Shown: one piece after another, positions 41,655-47,245 of the stretch
Layout of the letters: every line of letters starts with the position of its first letter
Numbering within the stretch: position 1 is the first letter of the stretch
Assembly: GCA_900317305.1 (NCBI GenBank)
Contig: ONGG01000028.1
Coordinates: 1 to 47,245 of the forward strand
Direction of reading: 5' to 3'
Origin: an uncultured Prevotellaceae bacterium
GTDB lineage: Bacteria; Bacteroidota; Bacteroidia; Bacteroidales; Bacteroidaceae
Length of the DNA: 47,245 nucleotides
Position numbers and translations under genes: made by a program
The notes under the pieces: model-generated
Told to the model about the DNA's origin: nothing
Seen by the model: the letters and a program-made list of their open reading frames with translations, nothing else
Database searches by the model: none

Positions 41655-44279
41655 ATGAGAATTTTTTTTACAGCAATTTTGTTGTGCTCATTGTCCTTTC
41701 AGGCAGGCGCGCAACAAGAATTGGATTTGAGTGGAACGTGGAGTGTCGTCGCCGGCCAAGAGCGTTCCTCCATCGTGTTGCCCAATACGCTCGATGGTGC
41801 CAACATAGGACAAGAGAATCAGCTCCAGCCCCTATTGCAGAAGCCTCAACTGTCCCGGCTCACCCGAAAGCACTCTTATATTGGCGTAGCCATCTATCAA
41901 CGTGAAGTGACCATCCCTCAGTCCTTGGCAGGAAAGCCCCTTCAGCTCTCGCTCGAAAGAGTGATGTGGAGAAGCCGGCTTGCCATCGATGGACATGACC
42001 TGGGACAAATGCAGGAAAGCCTTGTATCGCCACATCTTTTCTATATAGAGAAAGGTCTCTCAGAGGGAAGGCACTTGCTTACCCTCACCATCGACAACCA
42101 ACAACAGCACGACATCTCCGTTGACCATCTCGCCCATTCCTACACCAACGACACACAGATTATGTGGAACGGAGTGCTGGGAGAAATGAAGCTATGTGCC
42201 GCCCCTTTGATAAGTGAAGTGCAGGTATACCCTGACATTGACCGGCGTGAGATACAAATCAAGGTGGTAGGTGCTGCCGATGCCCAGTTTGCGCTCGACG
42301 GGAATGCCGTCAGTCCGCTGAAGAAAGAGGACGGTATGTATGTGCTGCCCATCAACGATATGAGACTGTGGAGTGAGTTTTCGCCTCATCTTTACACCCT
42401 CTGCGTGACAGCAGGCGGACAGACCAAGACCGTTAGTTTCGGTATGAGGAAATTCTCGGCCGAAGGCAACCGGTTGCTCATCAACAATCGCCCTACGTTC
42501 CTCAGAGGTACCTTGGAATGCTGTGTATTCCCGCTGACAGGAACACCGCCAATGGATGAACGGGGATGGATGAAAGTGTTTACAACCGCCCGTGAGTACG
42601 GACTCAACCATTTGCGTTTCCACTCATGGTGCCCACCCGAGGCAGCTTTCCGTGTCGCCGACAAGATGGGCTTCTATTGTCAGGTGGAGCTGCCTAACTG
42701 GTCGCTGACTGTCAACAAAGACACTGCCACCGCCCAGTTCCTCTACGATGAGTTTGACCATATCGCCCGTCATTACGGCAATCACCCCTCGCTCTGCATC
42801 ATCAGCTGTGGCAATGAACTGCAACCCGACTTCGACTTTCTCAACAAGCTGACACACTATATGAAGTCATGCGATCCGCGGCATCTCTATCTCACGTCGA
42901 CCTTCACTTTCGAGAAAGGGCACGGTGTAAGGCAGGAGCCAGAGGACGACATCTTCGTCACGCAATGGACCGACAAGGGATGGGTGAGAGGACAGGGCGT
43001 CTTCGACGAGCATGTGCCCGATTTCAAAAGCGACTATCGTGCTGCCGCCCAAGACATTACGGTGCCACTCATCTCGCATGAGATAGGCCAGTATAGTGTC
43101 TATCCCAATATCCGGGAGATAGAAAAATACACTGGTGTGCTCGACCCCCTCAATTTCAAGGCGATACGTGACGACCTCAGGCAGAAGAGGCTGCTCCATC
43201 GTGCGGATGATTACCTCCTGGCCTCTGGACGGTTCGCCGCCATCCTCTACAAGGAGGAAATCGAGCGGGCCTTGAAAACCCCACAGCAGAGTGGGTTCCA
43301 ACTGCTCGACCTTCACGACTTCCCGGGTCAGGGCACAGCCCTTGTGGGGCTGCTCGATGCGTTTTGGGACTCAAAAGGCCTCATCCAGCCGCAACGCTTC
43401 AGGGAATTCTGTGCGCCAGTCGTGCCGTTGGCACGATACGAGAAAGCCGTATGGCATGCCCATGAGCGATTCTCTGCCACCATAGAAGTGGCAGATTACT
43501 CGGAAGACAAAAAGGCAAAAGAAATCAACTGGCAGCTGACCGACGAGACGGGGCGTGTATACGCTGAAGGCGCTGGCAACCAAGTGGATGTGGCCCTTGA
43601 CAGGGTGGAAAAGGCCCAACGGCTCGAACTGCTTGCCACCATTAAGGATTCCCCTTGGCGGAACCGCTGGAATATATGGGTATATCCTGACGTGGAAATG
43701 CCCCAAGACCGGCACCTTCTCGTCACCGCCGACATCAGTCAGGCACTCCGTGCGTTGAGAAAGGGTAAAAAAGTCCTATTCTCTCCCAAGACATCCATTG
43801 TCAATGGATTAGAGGGGAAATTCCTTCCCGTCTTCTGGAGTCCTGTTCACTTTCCCAAACAGGCAGGTACCATGGGACTGCTGTGCAATCCCAAGCATCC
43901 TGCCCTCAAAGATTTCCCCACCGACATGCACAGCGACTGGCAGTGGTGGAATCTGGTGAAACGCAGCCGTGTGATGGTGCTTGACAGCCTGCCACAAATG
44001 AGCCCTATTGTCGAGAGCGTAGACAATTTTGTCAACAACCGGCGGTTGGCATTGGTCTTTGAGGCCCAAGTGGGAAAGGGGCAGCTCATCTTTTCGGCCA
44101 TCGACCTGCTGACAGACAGCCAATTGCCTGAAATCCGACAGTTGCGCTACTCTCTTGTAAGATACATGCTGGGCCATGAGTTCCACCCCACGACCACTCT
44201 CACGCCCACACAGTTGCACAGCCTGCTGCAAGAAGAAGGCACAGAGCAGAAAACCGGTGCGACATCAATCTATGAATAG
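41655..44279 (+). CDS. glycoside hydrolase family 2-like enzyme
   Basis: An 874-residue exported enzyme (signal peptide to about 19, ending QAGA). Domain order follows GH2: jelly-roll sugar-binding domain (about 22-180), immunoglobulin-like domain (185-265), TIM barrel (about 270-560), then extra beta domains. Catalytic residues are probably E388 in SCGNELQ (acid/base) and E476 in ISHEIGQY (nucleophile). GH2 members are beta-galactosidases, mannosidases or glucuronidases; the specificity cannot be told. Its neighbour downstream is a SusC gene, so it probably belongs to a polysaccharide utilisation locus continuing past the window. Confidence 0.88.
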   Translation: MRIFFTAILLCSLSFQAGAQQELDLSGTWSVVAGQERSSIVLPNTLDGANIGQENQLQPLLQKPQLSRLTRKHSYIGVAIYQREVTIPQSLAGKPLQLSLERVMWRSRLAIDGHDLGQMQESLVSPHLFYIEKGLSEGRHLLTLTIDNQQQHDISVDHLAHSYTNDTQIMWNGVLGEMKLCAAPLISEVQVYPDIDRREIQIKVVGAADAQFALDGNAVSPLKKEDGMYVLPINDMRLWSEFSPHLYTLCVTAGGQTKTVSFGMRKFSAEGNRLLINNRPTFLRGTLECCVFPLTGTPPMDERGWMKVFTTAREYGLNHLRFHSWCPPEAAFRVADKMGFYCQVELPNWSLTVNKDTATAQFLYDEFDHIARHYGNHPSLCIISCGNELQPDFDFLNKLTHYMKSCDPRHLYLTSTFTFEKGHGVRQEPEDDIFVTQWTDKGWVRGQGVFDEHVPDFKSDYRAAAQDITVPLISHEIGQYSVYPNIREIEKYTGVLDPLNFKAIRDDLRQKRLLHRADDYLLASGRFAAILYKEEIERALKTPQQSGFQLLDLHDFPGQGTALVGLLDAFWDSKGLIQPQRFREFCAPVVPLARYEKAVWHAHERFSATIEVADYSEDKKAKEINWQLTDETGRVYAEGAGNQVDVALDRVEKAQRLELLATIKDSPWRNRWNIWVYPDVEMPQDRHLLVTADISQALRALRKGKKVLFSPKTSIVNGLEGKFLPVFWSPVHFPKQAGTMGLLCNPKHPALKDFPTDMHSDWQWWNLVKRSRVMVLDSLPQMSPIVESVDNFVNNRRLALVFEAQVGKGQLIFSAIDLLTDSQLPEIRQLRYSLVRYMLGHEFHPTTTLTPTQLHSLLQEEGTEQKTGATSIYE

Positions 44280-44366
44280 ACACCGAAAATGCAATAGAGG
44301 ACCGACTAAGACTTAACCATTCCAACAGGTATCATTAAACTAAGCAACAGACAACTATTCTTTCAA

Positions 44367-44380
44367 GCATATTTATATGC
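44367..44380. promoter_or_regulatory. palindrome upstream of second susC
   Basis: GCATAT-TT-ATATGC, a perfect 14-bp palindrome 27 bp before the susC start. No full TAnnTTTG box is seen here, so susC may be transcribed from the GH2 promoter or by a regulated one. Confidence 0.3.
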
Positions 44381-44407
44381 GTATTTTCCAACCTAAAACT
44401 AACCAAC

Positions 44408-47245
44408 AATGATGAAAAACAAAATGCGAAGACTAACAGTTCTTGCGTTGCTTGCTATCTCTTCAACGGTGGCAATGGCACAGAGCAAGATTACTGGTAA
44501 AATCGTGGAAGTGAACGGCGAACCGATTATCGGAGCCACAGTAAAAGTTAAGGGAAGCAACGTGGGTGCTGTCTCTGACTTGGATGGAAATTTCACTGTC
44601 GAAGCAGAAAAAGGCTCCGAGCTGGAAGTGTCGTATATCGGATATAAGACACAAGCCGTAAAAGTGAAAGGCAGCTATGTTGAGGTCAAGCTGCTCGAAG
44701 ATTCCAAGGCACTGAGCGAAGTGGTCGTTGTGGGCTTTGGCGTGCAGAAGAAAGTCAACCTGACCGGAGCCGTCTCCGTTGTAGATGGTGATGAACTGGC
44801 CCAGCGCCCCGTGGCCAACGCCACCCAGGCGCTGCAAGGTGTCGTGCCAGGTTTGCAAATCGCGTCAACCAGCGGAACGCTCGACTCTGCCCCATCCATC
44901 AATGTGCGTGGTACGGCCACCATCGGCGAGGGCTCGAGCGGTTCACCTCTCATCCTCATCGACGGAATGGAGGGCGACCTCAACACCATCAACCCTCAGG
45001 ACATCGAGAGTATCTCCGTGCTGAAAGATGCCGCCGCATCGAGCATCTACGGTAGCCGCGCACCTTTCGGTGTGATTCTTGTCACCACCAAGAGCGGCAG
45101 CAAAGACAGCCGCCTGAAAGTGAACTACAACAACAGTTTCCGCTTCAGCAGTCTGATTCGTGGCAAGCACATGATGAATTCCGTAGACTATGCCTCATGG
45201 CTCAACGACGCGAAGACCAACCAGGGACAGTCGGTGTTCTTCGATGCCGAACGCATGGCAGCCATCAAGGAATATCATGACGCCAAGCCCATTGGCCCGG
45301 GCACCCGACTCACCGCCGACGGCAGAACTGTCTATGCCATTGGGTCGCAGAATGGCGTGACATGGGATGACGGCTACGGACATGGTATCGACGACGTGGA
45401 CTGGTACGACGTGGTGTACAAAGGCTCTGCCTTCTCTCAGGAGCATAATGCCAGTGTCAACGGCGGCAGCGACAAATTCAGTTTCTACGCCTCCGTGGGC
45501 TATCTCGACCAGGACGGCTTCATGAATATGGGTAGCGATGGTTACAAACGCTACAATGGCACTGCCAAGATGAATATCGAGCTGGCCAAATGGATCCGCA
45601 TGAACTACAACATGCGTTTCACGCGCACCAACTATCACCGTCCGGCCACCTTGGGTTATGGCCTCTACAATGACATGGCCCGTCAGGGATGGCCTATGCT
45701 GCCCCTCTACGACCGCAACGGATACCTCTACTCGTCGCCCTCGCCTGCATTAGGCCTGGCAACTGGCGGAACAGACACTACCGAGAGAGATGTCATCAAC
45801 CACCAGGTTGGATTTGTGCTGGAGCCGATCAAGAACTGGGTGACCCACATCGACTTCAACTACAAGATAGACAACGCCGTGAGACACTGGGACAGCCAGC
45901 GCACTTACAACCACAATGTGGCTGGCGAGGCTGTGATCTACAACCAGGGCTCCAACGTGCATGAGGACGAGGCCAAGGACAACTACCTGAACTTCCAGGC
46001 TTACACAGAATACACATGGTCGCTGGCAGAGAAGCACAACTTCCATCTGATGGGAGGTTTCCAGACCGAGCAACTGAAGCGGCTGGCCTTTGGCCTGCAG
46101 CGTGACGGTATCCTCGACCCCAGCAAGCCAGAGGTAGACCTGACCAACGGACTGAGCTATTCGGGACAAAGCATCGTGCCCTCAGTCAACGGCGCACGCA
46201 ACCAATGGCAGACAGCCGGTTTCTTCGGACGTTTCAACTACAACTACGAGGAGAAATACCTCTTCGAGGCCAACCTTCGTTATGATGGCACCTCACGCTT
46301 CCGCACAGACAAGATGTGGAAACTGTTCCCCTCTGTGTCGCTGGGCTGGAACATCGCACGCGAGAAGTTCTGGGAGAATCTCGTCGGCAAGGTCAACACC
46401 CTCAAGCTGAGAGCCTCATACGGTTCGCTTGGCAACCAGAATATTGACAACTGGTATCAGACCTACCAGACCATCGCCTACAACTCCGTGGCCGGCACCT
46501 GGCTGCAGAATGGTGCGAAGCCCAACACCACCAGCGCACCAGGTCTCGTCTCCGCTCTCCTGACATGGGAGAAAGTGGAAAGCTATGATATAGGTTTTGA
46601 TGTCGGCGCCCTCAACAACCGTCTGACCGCAACCTTCGATTTCTATGTGCGCAACACCCTCGACATGGTGGGCAACGCACCCGAACTCCCCGCCATCCTC
46701 GGCACCAACGTGCCCGTGACCAACAACACCGACCTTCGTACTACAGGATGGGAGTTCCAGATCAGTTGGCGCGACGTGCTCAAGAACGGATTGTCATACG
46801 GAGCCACCTTCAACATCTCCGACGCACGCACAAAGATCACCCGCTACCCGAACAACCCCACCAACTCTATCAACAACTACATCGAGGGCCGTTACCTCAA
46901 CGAGATATGGGGCTTCGAGACCATCGGCATCGCCAAGAGCGATGAAGAGATGAACAGCCATCTCGCCAATGCCGACCAGAGTTCACTGGGCAGCAACTGG
47001 GCTGCCGGCGACATCATGTACCGCGACCTCAATGGCGACCACCAGATCACACGTGGCGCACAGACCCTCGACGACCATGGCGACCTGAAGGTGATTGGCA
47101 ACTCCACTCCACGCTATCTCGTGGGCTTGAACCTCAACGCCGCATGGAAGGGATTCGACATCTCGGCCTTCTTCCAGGGAGTGATGAAACGCGACTGGTG
47201 GATTGGCGGATCCTGGGGTGGTGGTCTGGAGTATCTCTTCGGTAC
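44408..47245 (+). CDS. SusC/RagA TonB-dependent transporter, 3' end outside window
   Basis: The frame is open for 946 codons to the window edge. It starts with a signal peptide (MMKNKMRRLTVLALLAISST, then VAMA), a carboxypeptidase-regulatory-like domain (ITGKIVEVNGEPIIGATVKV), the TonB plug (SEVVVVGFGVQKK, INVRGTATIGEG, DIESISVLKDAAASSIYGSR) and then barrel strands. The missing part is probably the last 50-150 residues, so nothing can be said about any C-terminal extension. Two adjacent ATGs (44408, 44411) are equal candidates for the start. It follows the GH2 gene by 128 bp in the same direction. Confidence 0.94.

Noticed and set aside
41297-41658. Short open frames between pnp and the GH2 gene
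   Set aside because: They are under 100 codons with AT-rich random composition and overlap the GH2 promoter.

Overview
The window looks like a chromosome segment of a gut or rumen Prevotella-like member of the Bacteroidales. The evidence is the SusC/SusD/SusE outer-membrane systems, the TAnnTTTG-type -7 promoter boxes with TTTG at -33 in front of several operons, the succinylornithine-type carbamoyltransferase in the arginine operon, and lipoproteins with Bacteroidetes-like lipoboxes. No rRNA or tRNA gene lies inside the window. The left edge does carry what appears to be an rRNA-operon promoter and leader pointing out of the window.

Layout. (1) 1-500: leftward rRNA-type promoter/leader, then a BI-1/YccA membrane protein gene with a clear terminator. 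(2) 1.4-13.1 kb: a long rightward arginine and proline operon (argR, GNAT acetyltransferase, argG, argC, argD, proC, XRE-cupin regulator, acyl-CoA synthetase, proB, proA), then a promoter and hairpin, argF' and a DUF218/SanA-like protein. (3) 13.4-26.1 kb: three related modules, each pairing a polytopic membrane protein (DUF6057-like) with a CxxCH-bearing beta-propeller lipoprotein. One module runs rightward behind a Rid/YjgF-like gene. Two run leftward in one operon with a DUF4369-like lipoprotein and an NhaC antiporter. The two operons converge at 17.5 kb. This is the best candidate here for an undescribed system. (4) 26.2-33.3 kb: a leftward susC-susD-susE operon. Its SusC carries an extra C-terminal coiled coil and OmpA peptidoglycan-binding domain, and its SusE-like lipoprotein holds an almost perfect internal tandem duplication. 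(5) 33.8-37.8 kb: a surface-glycan cluster (hexapeptide acyltransferase, flippase, LicD-like transferase, glycosyltransferase) with a 9-bp tandem array between two of its genes and a 22-bp array after the last. (6) 37.9-41.0 kb: an N-acetylmuramoyl-L-alanine amidase and pnp, both leftward. pnp appears frameshifted by a small deletion near its 5' end. (7) 41.6 kb to the right edge: a GH2-family glycosidase and the first 946 codons of a second SusC, cut by the window end.

How they fit together. The arg/pro operon holds much of the route from glutamate to proline and to argininosuccinate, using N-succinylated intermediates (inferred from the carbamoyltransferase type); argB, argJ/E and argH are not in the window. 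The Sus operons and the GH2 enzyme import and process glycans. The CxxCH lipoprotein/membrane protein modules have no function that I can assign. Product calls come from reading motifs; no database search was run.
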